Source: an uncultured Eggerthellaceae bacterium (GTDB lineage Bacteria > Actinomycetota > Coriobacteriia > Coriobacteriales > Eggerthellaceae). From it: a stretch of DNA of 64,000 nt. The position numbers were made by a program, and so were the translations under genes. The first letter of the stretch is position 1. Each line of letters starts with the position of its first letter. The notes under the pieces are model-generated. The model saw nothing but the letters and a program-made list of their open reading frames with translations, ran no database searches and was not told the DNA's origin. The stretch covers positions 1 through 64,000 of the forward strand of contig CAJUPL010000006.1 in the NCBI GenBank assembly GCA_910588435.1, read 5' to 3'. Of the stretch, positions 34,224 through 42,397 are shown piece by piece.

Positions 34224-36324
34224 CCCTCTTAGAGAACAATGAGAGGAAGGCGCCGATCATCAAGATGGCGAATCCAGCCCAGACCACGCTGATGAGCGGA
34301 TTCACGCGCACGTCCATGTTGAATGAGCCATCCTGATCAAGCCCTTGGAAGACCACGAAGAGGTCCTCTGTGGGAAAGCCCAAGACACCCGCTTCGAGCT
34401 TCTGCTGCTGGGTGGTCTTCGATACCATCACCCCTGGCTGCACAGTGCCAACATAGCTGCCATCACGCTCCACGTCGAAGGTGACTTGATAGAGGACATC
34501 TCCGCCCTCATCTATGATGTCCCTGTGCTTGTAGATCAAGTCATAGCCTTGGATCTTGAAGGTGCTCTCAGCAGAATCTGACTCTTCGTCGTACGCCAAA
34601 GTGCCGGTCACCTCAGTGACGTACATGGAAGAGCCAATGAGCCCTATCAAGATGATGCCCACAGCCGCATGGCAGATGGCGCCTGACATCTTCGGTACCT
34701 TGCTCCAGACGGTGGCCCCAGATGCCTTGACGGTCCTGATGAGCATGAACGCGGAATTGAACATGAGCAAGCTTGCCACCAGGAAGCCTATGACGCTCAG
34801 CGCTCCATAGTAGAGCGGGCTCCCATGCTCTAAGAGCTGGCTTGCTGCAGGCGTGCCTGAATCCAGCATGGCCCGATAGCTTGGCTCAAGGTAGGTGACA
34901 TAGTAGAAGATCAGCACTGCGAACAGCGCTAGAGCGCAGATGCCTGGAGCCATGGCCCTCTTCGCGAACTCCTTGCCAAGCGTCCTCTTCCAACCGAGCA
35001 TCGGGCAGATGGCGATCAGCGCGCAATACAGAAGCCCCAAAGGACGCGCCACAGCGTCGTAGCTTGCGGCAGATAAGGACATGCCGCCTAGGGGCAAGAA
35101 CGGAGGGAGCGCGGAGGATAGCGTCATGTAGGCCAAGATCACCGCGAACATCACCATCATGAGGTTGTTCAAGTAGAAGGCAGCATCGCGCGAGAGCAAC
35201 GACCCTTCATCCAGCTCATCCCTTTCCACCACGCCAAAGCTCTTGCGACGGAAGATGAGACCGATGGCACCAGCCAAGATGGATGCCACTATCAATACCA
35301 AGAAGAGCACGAGCGACACGGGATCCCCGGTGAATGCGTGCACGGATTCCACCAGTCCGCTCCTGGTGATGAACGTGCCCAGCACCACGAACGAGAACGC
35401 CAAGCACGCGCACATCACGCTCCAGCGCTTGAACTGCCCACGCTTCTTGTACACGCTGAACGAGTGGATCAGCGCCACGCCAATGAGCCAAGGCAGCAGG
35501 CTGGAATTCTCAACCGGATCCCATCCCCAGTATCCGCCCCAACCTAAGACCACATAGGCCCATACCGCACCAAGGCCGATCCCCAGCCCCAAGAAGAGCC
35601 ATGAGAACAGGAGGAAGGGCGAAGAACGCCTGACCCAAGCATCCGAATCGTCGTTGAAGATCACAGCCGCTATGGCGTATGCGAACGGGATGGTGAAGCC
35701 AGCGTAGCCGATGAACAGGGTTGGGGGATGGATGGCCATGGCCCAATGCTCCAAGAGGCTGTTCATCCCAAGGGCTTCTCCCATCTGATTCAAAGCGCCG
35801 TCCTCTGTGAGGTATTGCGGATCCAGCAAGGCAAAGGGCATGTTGGATCCTGAGAACATGAGAACCGCTAGAAAAGCCAAGAGCACGCACTGAGAGACCC
35901 CAAGGGCTCCATCGTCTATGCGCTGCGCATCCTTCCTAGACGCGAAGATCACCAGAGCATCGAACAGGGATATGAGCCACGCCCAGAAGAGCAAGCTCCC
36001 AGACCTGCCCGCCCAAAGCCCAGATAGCTTGAACAGCCACGCCAGGTCCCCAGTTGAATCAGATGAGTTCTTGACGACATAGTCAAGCAGCACATCTCCG
36101 CTCATGAAGCACCATACCAAGATGAGGCAACAAGCAGTGAGGGCTGCGAAGCTCACCAAGGATGCGATCCTGCCCAGCTTTCGAAGGCGCATCTGGTGCT
36201 TGCCCTCTCCGAAGCGCTCAGATGAGAAGGCGAAGACGATGAGCACGATGGATGCAGCGCATGATATGAGCGCTATTGCCAGCGCTATGGTGCCTATGAG
36301 GGATATGGAAGCGGTAACGTCCAC
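34204..36324 (-). CDS. ccmF: CcmF haem lyase subunit
   Basis: 706-residue polytopic protein with the CcmF landmarks: the WGWDPVENSS tryptophan-rich motif on the outer face and conserved external histidines (AIHPPTLFIGY, then late LLEHGSPL). CcmF transfers haem from CcmE to the CxxCH sites of apocytochromes. It lies three bases after ccmE and overlaps ccmA. No ccmG or ccmH gene is seen in the window, so thiol reduction and apocytochrome delivery must come from elsewhere or from a simplified system, as in other Gram-positive or archaeal-type CcmE systems. Confidence 0.94.
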   Translation of the reverse strand: MDVTASISLIGTIALAIALISCAASIVLIVFAFSSERFGEGKHQMRLRKLGRIASLVSFAALTACCLILVWCFMSGDVLLDYVVKNSSDSTGDLAWLFKLSGLWAGRSGSLLFWAWLISLFDALVIFASRKDAQRIDDGALGVSQCVLLAFLAVLMFSGSNMPFALLDPQYLTEDGALNQMGEALGMNSLLEHWAMAIHPPTLFIGYAGFTIPFAYAIAAVIFNDDSDAWVRRSSPFLLFSWLFLGLGIGLGAVWAYVVLGWGGYWGWDPVENSSLLPWLIGVALIHSFSVYKKRGQFKRWSVMCACLAFSFVVLGTFITRSGLVESVHAFTGDPVSLVLFLVLIVASILAGAIGLIFRRKSFGVVERDELDEGSLLSRDAAFYLNNLMMVMFAVILAYMTLSSALPPFLPLGGMSLSAASYDAVARPLGLLYCALIAICPMLGWKRTLGKEFAKRAMAPGICALALFAVLIFYYVTYLEPSYRAMLDSGTPAASQLLEHGSPLYYGALSVIGFLVASLLMFNSAFMLIRTVKASGATVWSKVPKMSGAICHAAVGIILIGLIGSSMYVTEVTGTLAYDEESDSAESTFKIQGYDLIYKHRDIIDEGGDVLYQVTFDVERDGSYVGTVQPGVMVSKTTQQQKLEAGVLGFPTEDLFVVFQGLDQDGSFNMDVRVNPLISVVWAGFAILMIGAFLSLFSKRDGNGVR

Positions 36325-36327
36325 AGA

Positions 36328-36990
36328 TCAGCCCTCAAGAGACACATCAGTTGCCGTGAAGGCACCCTCTTCGTCAACATCGCCAGTGATCACGACGCTA
36401 GCTCCAGCCACCACGTCCTCAGAGAGCGAGCCAGCATAGATGACCTCTATGGTTGAGCCATCTGCTGGGTCTGACAGCTTGAACCTCACCCTTTGGTCTG
36501 CGGGGTTCACGTCCCCTTGCACCACACCTGTGACCTTTACCATCTTCCCTATGACGCCATCACCATAGCCACGCAGGCGAGAGACGCTCAATGCTGAATC
36601 TGTATTCTCGTATTTGGAAGGGCACTTCGTCACCAGCTCAGTGCATTGCAGAGCGCCAGAGCCATCCATCCTTCCCGTGCAGATGGCGGTCACATTGTTC
36701 CCGAACGTTGAAGACGCTGACCCGTTGTAGATCACCTGCAACTGAATTGAAGGATCATCTTCAGGGTCATACAGGCTGAAGGTGAGCACAGACCCGTCAG
36801 AGCTGTAGGAATCCGGAACCACGTTGCCTGAAACTTGCACCTTCTGATCAGAAGAGCTCAGCTTAGCTGCCTGAGCTACAGAGATGTTCGTGGCGGCGCT
36901 TCCACCACCAACCACAGCGAGCATCGCTATGACGACGATCAACAGGATGCCTGATACGACGATGAGCCGCTTCTTCATCTTCGCCCCCAT
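36328..36990 (-). CDS. ccmE: CcmE haem chaperone, C-x3-Y type, with two OB-like domains
   Basis: 220-residue membrane-anchored protein with one N-terminal helix and an outer domain. The haem-binding site is CPSKY, the C-x3-Y variant known from some anaerobes and archaea, in place of the usual H-x3-Y. The domain before it (VQVSGNVV ... LQVIYNG ... VTAICTGR) is an OB fold as in CcmE. A second stretch of the same pattern follows it (VKVTGVVQ ... IEVIYAGS ... VVITGDVD), so the protein looks like a tandem duplication in which only the first copy has the haem motif. Typical CcmE has about 150 residues. The ATG at 36990 is preceded by GGGAGGAG; other in-frame starts are weaker. Confidence 0.85.
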   Translation of the reverse strand: MGAKMKKRLIVVSGILLIVVIAMLAVVGGGSAATNISVAQAAKLSSSDQKVQVSGNVVPDSYSSDGSVLTFSLYDPEDDPSIQLQVIYNGSASSTFGNNVTAICTGRMDGSGALQCTELVTKCPSKYENTDSALSVSRLRGYGDGVIGKMVKVTGVVQGDVNPADQRVRFKLSDPADGSTIEVIYAGSLSEDVVAGASVVITGDVDEEGAFTATDVSLEG

Positions 36991-37031
36991 GGATGCTCCT
37001 CCCATGCCATCTTGCAAGCTATCGCGAATTT

Positions 37032-37053
37032 GTATCATATCATCTTATGATAC
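37032..37053. promoter_or_regulatory. Palindrome GTATCATA-N6-TATGATAC upstream of ccmE
   Basis: Perfect 8-bp inverted repeat with a six-base spacer, about 40 bases before the ccmE start. A TATGAT within it could be the -10 of a ccm promoter on the minus strand, which the operator would then overlap. The same TATCATA/TATGATA words occur at 41758-41806 between the two divergent operons of this island. Confidence 0.5.
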
Positions 37054-37089
37054 TTGTCAGAGCAACACAAGGCCGCTCCAAGCAGCTAT

Positions 37090-37265
37090 TGCACGATGGA
37101 GGCCGTCCTCTCGGGATGGCCTCCATCGTGCAGCCCGGCAGACTGGCTGCCGGGCAGAATGCTGGCTGCTAGGCCTTGGAGGGAGCCCCAGCAGCCTTCA
37201 CCTTCTATGCATGAGAGGCTCTAAGAGGTGCAGTTGGAGAGATGAACGAGAAGAGCCTCTCATGC
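37090..37265. repeat. Four consecutive hairpins between nrfD and ccmE
   Basis: This 245-base gap has no gene. It holds four stems in a row: TGCACGATGGAGGCC/GGCCTCCATCGTGCA (15 bp, 37090-37132), GCCCGGCAG/CTGCCGGGC (37133-37155), GGCTGCT/AGCAGCC (37164-37196) and GCATGAGAGGCTCT/AGAGCCTCTCATGC (14 bp, 37209-37265). They stand after the nrfD stop on the minus strand and could end or attenuate transcription into ccm. The stems do not share the A-D consensus of the repeat arrays. Confidence 0.7.
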
Positions 37266-37283
37266 GTGCAAAGGGGGTGGTGG

Positions 37284-38243
37284 TCAGAGCAAGAGCCCCA
37301 TTATCGTCTCAGACACCACAGCTGCGTGTATGCCCGCAGCCAAGATCAAGAAGCGCAGCTCACAACCACCTATGAGAGCACCTGCAGCCCCTATCACCAT
37401 CATGGGCCTAGCATCCTTGTTCGCATCCTTCTTCTTCAAGAGCATGCAAGCAAGCGCCATGACCAATGGCAGCGCCAATCCCAAGACGATGATCATGATC
37501 CAGAATGGTGCAGCAAGACCGCCTGACACCAGCATTCCCGCAGACTCTGCCGCCGCGCTTCCGCCGGCGAACATGCTGCCAAGGAAGACGGCTATCACCA
37601 ATAGCTCTATCACTACTAGAGCTATCACGATGCGCTCCATGAGAGCAGCTGCCTTCTCAGCAAGCGGATCCTTCTTGTGCAGCAAAACGGCGATGATCTC
37701 AACCAAAGCCACGCCCGTGTCGAATGCGGAAACAGTGAACAGCAGCGGCAAGAGCAGCGTATTCCAAAGCGGCACGCCGCCTGCGCTCATGAGCAGCATC
37801 CCCGTATAGACGGCAACGAATGCTCCAAGGACGATCCCTGCCCATGCAAGGCCACGCCGAAGCTTCAATGAGTTCTCCGGCGTATACCACTTCCACTTCT
37901 CATTGAGCCAATTCCCAACCTGCTTGGTAGCAAGCAGGGCAGAGACGATGAACACGATCATGGCCAAGAACGCGCCCCATGCACCGTATGTCATCCATGA
38001 TGTGAAGTGGCTGAAGCTTGCCCACATCATCAATCCTCTAGCCGGGCTGATGAGCTCTGCCAAGAGCAGCAGCAATCCTATGGCCAAGCTTGCGAACGCT
38101 GCATACATGGAAGCGCATACTACGAGCCTATGCTTGGTGGAATCAAGGAGATAGAGCACAGCAGCCATTATGAAGGCACCAGCGCCCATTCCACCAAGGA
38201 ACAGATATAGGGCGGGCTGCCATCCCCATGTCAATTGCAACAT
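37284..38243 (-). CDS. NrfD/PsrC-type quinone-interacting membrane subunit
   Basis: 319-residue membrane protein with about eight to nine helices, of the NrfD/PsrC family that anchors molybdopterin or cytochrome oxidoreductases and exchanges electrons with menaquinone. The N-terminal helix WGWQPALYLFLGGMGAGAF and later LWNTLLLPLLFTVSAFDTG match the family. It lies four bases after the four-cluster FeS protein, which is its expected partner. With the upstream sulfite-oxidase-like proteins it forms a complete route between quinone and an external molybdenum site. Membrane. Confidence 0.9.
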   Translation of the reverse strand: MLQLTWGWQPALYLFLGGMGAGAFIMAAVLYLLDSTKHRLVVCASMYAAFASLAIGLLLLLAELISPARGLMMWASFSHFTSWMTYGAWGAFLAMIVFIVSALLATKQVGNWLNEKWKWYTPENSLKLRRGLAWAGIVLGAFVAVYTGMLLMSAGGVPLWNTLLLPLLFTVSAFDTGVALVEIIAVLLHKKDPLAEKAAALMERIVIALVVIELLVIAVFLGSMFAGGSAAAESAGMLVSGGLAAPFWIMIIVLGLALPLVMALACMLLKKKDANKDARPMMVIGAAGALIGGCELRFLILAAGIHAAVVSETIMGLLL

Positions 38244-38247
38244 GCCT

Positions 38248-38904
38248 CTACCTCCCTTCCCCGATCACCAAGCACGAAGGATCGTTGGGGGTGCCGATGG
38301 GCACTGCATTCCCTCGCGCGAATTCCTTGAGCTCCTCCATGGAGCCATAGCGAAGCGCACCGAACTTGCAATTCTGAACGCAGTAAGGCGTCTGCCCTGG
38401 AACTATCCCTGCATCCAAGCAGCAGTCGCATTTGTCCATTGCAACTGAGTTGTAATGAGGAACGCCGTAGGGGCATGCCTGGAAGCAATACTTGCAACCG
38501 ATGCATCTATCCTTGTCAGTTGAGACTATCCCCGCGTTGCCCTTCGATATGGCACCAGAAGGACACACGCGCTCACAGCTGGGCTCTGCACAATGCATGC
38601 AAGAGGTAGAGACGTAGACATCCTCTTGACGGCTGTTCGTGAACTTGGTCACTTTGCGCCTGTTGGGCGTATCTTCAGAAAGATGGTTGTACTTCCTGCA
38701 TGCTGCAACGCAGTTCTCGCAGCCGACGCATTTGTTCAGATCCACCAAGAAGCCATACTGCACTCCTGCAAGCGAATCTGCGTCATCTGCATTCGCCTTG
38801 CCAGCTGCAAGCGTAGCCGCAGTTGCACCGAATATGACGCATGAGCCGATGGCTATGCCGCCCTTCATGAAATCTCTGCGTGATAGAGCAACACTTTCCT
38901 GCAT
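38248..38904 (-). CDS. Tat-exported four-cluster iron-sulfur protein (NrfC/DmsB-like)
   Basis: 218-residue ferredoxin-type subunit with a twin-arginine signal (SRRDFMKGG). Four cysteine groups would hold four [4Fe-4S] clusters: CVGCENCVAAC, CMHCAEPSCERVC, CIGCKYCFQAC and CDCCLDAGIVPG...YCVQNC. It carries electrons between an NrfD membrane subunit and a catalytic subunit on the outer face. The ATG at 38904 has GGAGGAGGGAT just upstream; the longer frame has no site. It sits between the split sulfite-oxidase-like gene and nrfD. Confidence 0.93.
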   Translation of the reverse strand: MQESVALSRRDFMKGGIAIGSCVIFGATAATLAAGKANADDADSLAGVQYGFLVDLNKCVGCENCVAACRKYNHLSEDTPNRRKVTKFTNSRQEDVYVSTSCMHCAEPSCERVCPSGAISKGNAGIVSTDKDRCIGCKYCFQACPYGVPHYNSVAMDKCDCCLDAGIVPGQTPYCVQNCKFGALRYGSMEELKEFARGNAVPIGTPNDPSCLVIGEGR

Positions 38905-38941
38905 ATCCCTCCTCCTTCCTTTCATTCGGTCCAGGCTCACA

Positions 38942-39220
38942 TCAAGAGACCTCGATATGGACGTGAGCGCACTCTGGGCTCACGTCACCTCTATCGTTCA
39001 CTGACCTGATGTCCATCTTGTATGAACCTGGCTCATCTAAGGTCAACACCAATGTCCATGTCAGATTCAGATGGTCTTTCGTATCCTTGCATTCATGCGT
39101 GGTCCAGTGCTCCCCGCCATCCAATGAGAACTGGATAGCGGAGACGCTGTGACCGAAATCATAGGCAGTGCCCTTGATCTCAATGGGATTGCCCGCATCT
39201 GCAAAGATGGTCCCGATCAT
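38942..39220 (-). CDS. Mo-co dimerisation domain, separated from the upstream gene by an in-frame amber codon
   Basis: 92-residue stretch with the immunoglobulin-like fold of the sulfite oxidase dimerisation domain (PF03404 type): IEIKGTAYDFGHSVSAIQFS, LDGGEHWT, LTWTLVLTLDEPGSYKM. It starts with the ATG directly after the TAG that ends 39221-40039 and is in the same frame. In the paralogue at 40113-41711 the same domain is the C terminus of the molybdopterin protein. So this is either the detached end of one protein, a separately translated exported-partner domain without its own signal peptide, or the product of readthrough. A weak ribosome site (GGTGGTGAG) precedes the ATG. Confidence 0.75.
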   Translation of the reverse strand: MIGTIFADAGNPIEIKGTAYDFGHSVSAIQFSLDGGEHWTTHECKDTKDHLNLTWTLVLTLDEPGSYKMDIRSVNDRGDVSPECAHVHIEVS

Positions 39221-40039
39221 CTATCTGATCTCACCACCAAGCAGGACGCCGATGTTGGGAAGGTTCTGATATGCCTCTCTCGCCTCATCGCTAGACGGGC
39301 TTGGCGGAGGCGTTTGGCGCTCCTCCAGCTCGATCGTCACAATGTCACGAGCGAAGTAGTTCGCGGATGTTGCGCCAAGCCAAAGCTGGTTGGAGCCACC
39401 CACTACCTCGGCGATAGGTGCACCGTTGATATCGAAGACGATGGGGCAGTAGCGCTGTATGACATAGGTGAGCGGAAGCGCTACCTGATAGCCATCAGCG
39501 GACGTGAACACGATGGTGTTCGCACCCTCTTCGATGCCGGTGTTCTGGAGGAATACAGAAACGGGTATGCCGGTGACCTCGGCGTTCGCGCTCATGCGCC
39601 CATCAGCCGGGTTGCCCATGCAAGTGCATCCCATCTTCAGCTTCTGGCCTGCGTCAGAGTCGATCAGCTCTTGGAACGTGAAGGCTTGAGGGTTCTTGAC
39701 CTTGCCCACCACGTCTATGGACCAGTCCTCAGCCAAGGTGGAGTCATCCTTTGCCATATGGCCTTGGTCATTGCAAAGATACGATGAAGCATCCGCTATG
39801 GCCTTGATGACAGATGTGGGATCTATCTCATCTTGCGTGTAGCTGAATTCTCCTGGCACGACATCAAGAGTGACGATGTCTGTCTTGTAGTAGGTCTCAG
39901 CGCCTGCATCAGCTGCGACAGCTGAACCCGCAGGCACATCCTCCTCAGCAGGGGCGGCCACCGCGATGCCTGATGCCATTCCGCTCAAAGCCAGCGCAGA
40001 CGTGGTGCCCAATATGAGGGTCTTCTTCAATGTGCTCAT
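39221..40039 (-). CDS. Sulfite-oxidase-type molybdopterin protein, exported, truncated by amber codon
   Basis: 272-residue exported protein: signal peptide (TLILGTTSALALSGMASGIA), a linker, then the molybdopterin-binding domain of the sulfite oxidase family. The molybdenum-binding cysteine is in CTCMGNP (Cys about 140), followed by NAEVTGIPVSVFL, the family core. It lacks CxxCH, unlike its neighbour. The frame stops at TAG (39221-39223) and continues at once with the dimerisation domain. The ATG at 40039 has GAGAGG upstream; an earlier in-frame start lacks one. It is probably a second catalytic or structural subunit of the complex encoded with 40113-41711. Substrate unknown. Confidence 0.85.
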   Translation of the reverse strand: MSTLKKTLILGTTSALALSGMASGIAVAAPAEEDVPAGSAVAADAGAETYYKTDIVTLDVVPGEFSYTQDEIDPTSVIKAIADASSYLCNDQGHMAKDDSTLAEDWSIDVVGKVKNPQAFTFQELIDSDAGQKLKMGCTCMGNPADGRMSANAEVTGIPVSVFLQNTGIEEGANTIVFTSADGYQVALPLTYVIQRYCPIVFDINGAPIAEVVGGSNQLWLGATSANYFARDIVTIELEERQTPPPSPSSDEAREAYQNLPNIGVLLGGEIR

Positions 40040-40112
40040 TGCACACCTCTCTTTCATACATGCCTGATCTGACCTGGAGCCGATCAGGCATGGCACATAT
40101 CTGGAACGGATA

Positions 40113-41711
40113 TCAGGCAGCCTTTGCGTTGATCATCACCTTGTCGGGGTAGAGCGTGGTGTGACCCTCTGCAGTGGTCGCCCTGACTTGCAGCACATAG
40201 GCACCCTCTTCCTCGGGTGTGTAGTTGAAGTGCCAATACACCCATTTGCCTGTGTCTGTGTTCGGCGTGTTGAATGCAGTCCAAGTCTCACCGTTGTCCA
40301 TGGAGTATTCGATGGAGACGATCTGCTCATCGAATGCGTATGAGAACCCTTCGAATTCCTTGGTCTGCCCAACAGGGACTATCTCGCCTTCAGGGGTGTT
40401 GCAGATGGCAACAGCCGGCTTGGTGAAGTATGCGTTCTCCTCAGTGAACTCAGCCTTCTGGTAGGGAAGACCCTGCTTGTCGATGCGCTGGCCGCGCCAT
40501 GCATCCATGCTTGCATCCTCTGCGCGGAAGACGACATCAGTGAGCCACCTGCGGAAGATGGGTGCGCCCTCGCCCGGGAACCAGATGCGGCAAGGATAGC
40601 CCTCATATGGCTGCAGACGCTCGCCGTTGATCTCCCAGATGATCCAAGGCTGCTGATCTGCCACAGCCGCCATGGATACCCAGTGAGGCGACCCGCCATC
40701 AGAGCCGATGACGTCGAACGCCCTCGCATCAGCGCTTGGATTCACGCCGGCTTGCGCCATGGCGGTGTACAGCGGGATGCCAGTGACCTCAGCGTTCGCG
40801 ATCAGCTCAGCGGAAGAGCCGTTGTCAACGCACATGATGGTGCTGGTGAAGGTCTCCACTGCAGGGTTGTTGACGAGGTCTCCCAGCTTGACGGTGCCAG
40901 GGTTGTCAACGGTGCCAGAGAAGTTGATCTCCCAGTTGTTGAAGAGGTCATCGCTTGGCTGAATGTCATAAGCCAGGTCATAGGTGCCGTCTTCGAAGGC
41001 AGAGAGACGAGGCCAGTAAGTCAGGATGGTGTTGTCACCACCGATGGTGTCCTGATCGAAGCTGAATTCGCCCTGCACGTTCTCAACGTCAGTGATGCCC
41101 TGGAGCTCTTCGTACTTCACGTTATCCCAAAGCGTTAGCTCTTGACCAGGCTCGGTCCCATTGTGGCAGCTCATGCAGTTGCCCTGGAAGTTGGCCTTGC
41201 TGTGGATGCCATGGATCAAAGAGCCGAATGACCTTGGAATGGGCGATGTGCGGTCATGGCACTCAAGGCAATCCTGGACGTTGATGTTGGATCCCAGACC
41301 ATTGAGGATGGGCCAGTGGTTGTAGCTCAGATGGTTCATGACCAAGTCCCCAAGCCCCTCTGTATGGCATGACTCGCAGCCGCGCCCATCAGCATTCAGG
41401 TACATATTGTTGTACGCCCACGGTCCCCCGCTCCATGCATAGCCGTTGCTGATGGCGTCAGGCGTCCTCTGCACCTCTGTGCCATCAGGCAGCGTGCGGA
41501 TCTCAGGAGCGTACTCTTCTGCCTCCTCATCCATTATCGCGAAGGTGTCTTCAATGGATGTCCCTACCGGTATGGTGGGCATCACTTGATTGCTCTCCGC
41601 TGTTGCTGCGTCCGTTTCAGCTTGCTCTCCTGGGCTTGGAACACAAGCTGCTAGGGACAGGGTCCCTAGGGCGCAGCACAACGCGGCAACGATCACGATG
41701 CGCTTCTTCAT
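40113..41711 (-). CDS. Tri-haem cytochrome c fused to a sulfite-oxidase-type molybdopterin domain, lipoprotein
   Basis: 532-residue surface lipoprotein (lipobox LAAC, Cys23). The N-terminal third is a cytochrome with three CxxCH sites: CESCH 112-116, CLECH 148-152, CMSCH 179-183. The middle is a molybdopterin domain of the sulfite oxidase/YedY superfamily with the metal cysteine in IMCVDN (about 294) and NAEVTGIPLYTAM. The C terminus (from about 435) is the dimerisation domain (IEYSMDNGETWT). A haem domain joined to a sulfite oxidase domain exists elsewhere (cytochrome b5 in animals, SorAB in bacteria), but three c haems in one chain with lipid anchoring is uncommon. Ribosome site GAGGAGAAGG precedes the ATG. 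First gene of the minus-strand operon toward nrfD and ccm. Confidence 0.9.
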   Translation of the reverse strand: MKKRIVIVAALCCALGTLSLAACVPSPGEQAETDAATAESNQVMPTIPVGTSIEDTFAIMDEEAEEYAPEIRTLPDGTEVQRTPDAISNGYAWSGGPWAYNNMYLNADGRGCESCHTEGLGDLVMNHLSYNHWPILNGLGSNINVQDCLECHDRTSPIPRSFGSLIHGIHSKANFQGNCMSCHNGTEPGQELTLWDNVKYEELQGITDVENVQGEFSFDQDTIGGDNTILTYWPRLSAFEDGTYDLAYDIQPSDDLFNNWEINFSGTVDNPGTVKLGDLVNNPAVETFTSTIMCVDNGSSAELIANAEVTGIPLYTAMAQAGVNPSADARAFDVIGSDGGSPHWVSMAAVADQQPWIIWEINGERLQPYEGYPCRIWFPGEGAPIFRRWLTDVVFRAEDASMDAWRGQRIDKQGLPYQKAEFTEENAYFTKPAVAICNTPEGEIVPVGQTKEFEGFSYAFDEQIVSIEYSMDNGETWTAFNTPNTDTGKWVYWHFNYTPEEEGAYVLQVRATTAEGHTTLYPDKVMINAKAA

Positions 41712-41757
41712 ATCCTTCTCCTCTCTTCTCCCTATAGTTGCCCATTGCGCTGCATAC

Positions 41758-41806
41758 TATCATATATCATATAGATATACGATATTTATTCTAAGCATGT
41801 ATGATA
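41758..41806. promoter_or_regulatory. AT-rich divergent control region of the redox island
   Basis: Contrasts strongly with its GC-rich surroundings. It has two abutting TATCATA words (41758-41771), the palindrome ATATC-ATATA-GATAT (41764-41778) and TATGATA at 41800-41806. It separates the cytochrome-molybdopterin operon from the rhodanese operon and shares its words with the palindrome before ccmE. A common regulator is likely; TGATAATAT here also occurs at the start of the GntR gene (45432-45440). Confidence 0.5.
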
Positions 41807-41842
41807 ATATCCTCGCTATCCATCTTGCAGGGAGGAACAGGC

Positions 41843-42397
41843 ATGGTCCATCAGAAGAAGACCGTCTATGAGATCTTCGCCATCATGGCTGCGCTGTCCC
41901 TCGTATCAGTTCTTGCGCTCGGGTGCTCTGCGCCCACAACAGAAGATGGGGCTGCGTCCGCTTCGAATGCGGAAAGCTCCGCTTCTGATGCCAGCACAAC
42001 ACCATCAGAAGCGTCCAGTGAAGCGAACAAGGACGTTCCGTTCTCGCAGATCCCTGAAGGCTCGCTCATCACAGCGCAAGAGCTCCATGAGATGCTGGAT
42101 GCGCAAGATGCGCCCTTCGTCTTGGACATCAGGAGCGCAGGCAAGTTCACGAACGGATTCATCCCGGGCTCTAAGAACATCCCTGCTGGAAGGCAGATAG
42201 ATCTCAGGCTGGATGAGATCCCGAAGGGACAGACCATCGTGCTGGTGTCTTCCGGCGAATCAAGGCTGGGAGAGGCTTGGCAGACATTGGTGGATGCCGG
42301 ATTCGCGAAAGAGGACATCCTCGTGGTGTCAGACGGGATAGAAGCCTGGAGCGCATCTGGCTATCCACTTGATTCAAGGGAGAGCCTGGGATGCTGA
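41843..42397 (+). CDS. Rhodanese-like lipoprotein without active-site cysteine
   Basis: 184-residue lipoprotein (lipobox LALGC) with a Ser/Ala-rich spacer and one rhodanese domain: FVLDIRSAGKFTNGFIPGSKNI and DGIEAWSASGYPL. The active-site loop, which normally begins with cysteine, reads VSSGESRLGEAW, so serine stands in the cysteine position and sulfur transfer by a persulfide is not expected. It may bind a sulfur compound or act as a partner. The ATG at 41843 has GGGAGGAA upstream. First gene of a three-gene operon divergent from the cytochrome-molybdopterin genes. Acts outside the membrane. Confidence 0.87.
   Translation: MVHQKKTVYEIFAIMAALSLVSVLALGCSAPTTEDGAASASNAESSASDASTTPSEASSEANKDVPFSQIPEGSLITAQELHEMLDAQDAPFVLDIRSAGKFTNGFIPGSKNIPAGRQIDLRLDEIPKGQTIVLVSSGESRLGEAWQTLVDAGFAKEDILVVSDGIEAWSASGYPLDSRESLGC

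Noticed and set aside
39221..39223. Selenocysteine as an explanation for the split molybdenum protein
   Set aside because: The stop is TAG, not TGA, and no SECIS-like hairpin was seen next to it; amber readthrough remains open but unproven.
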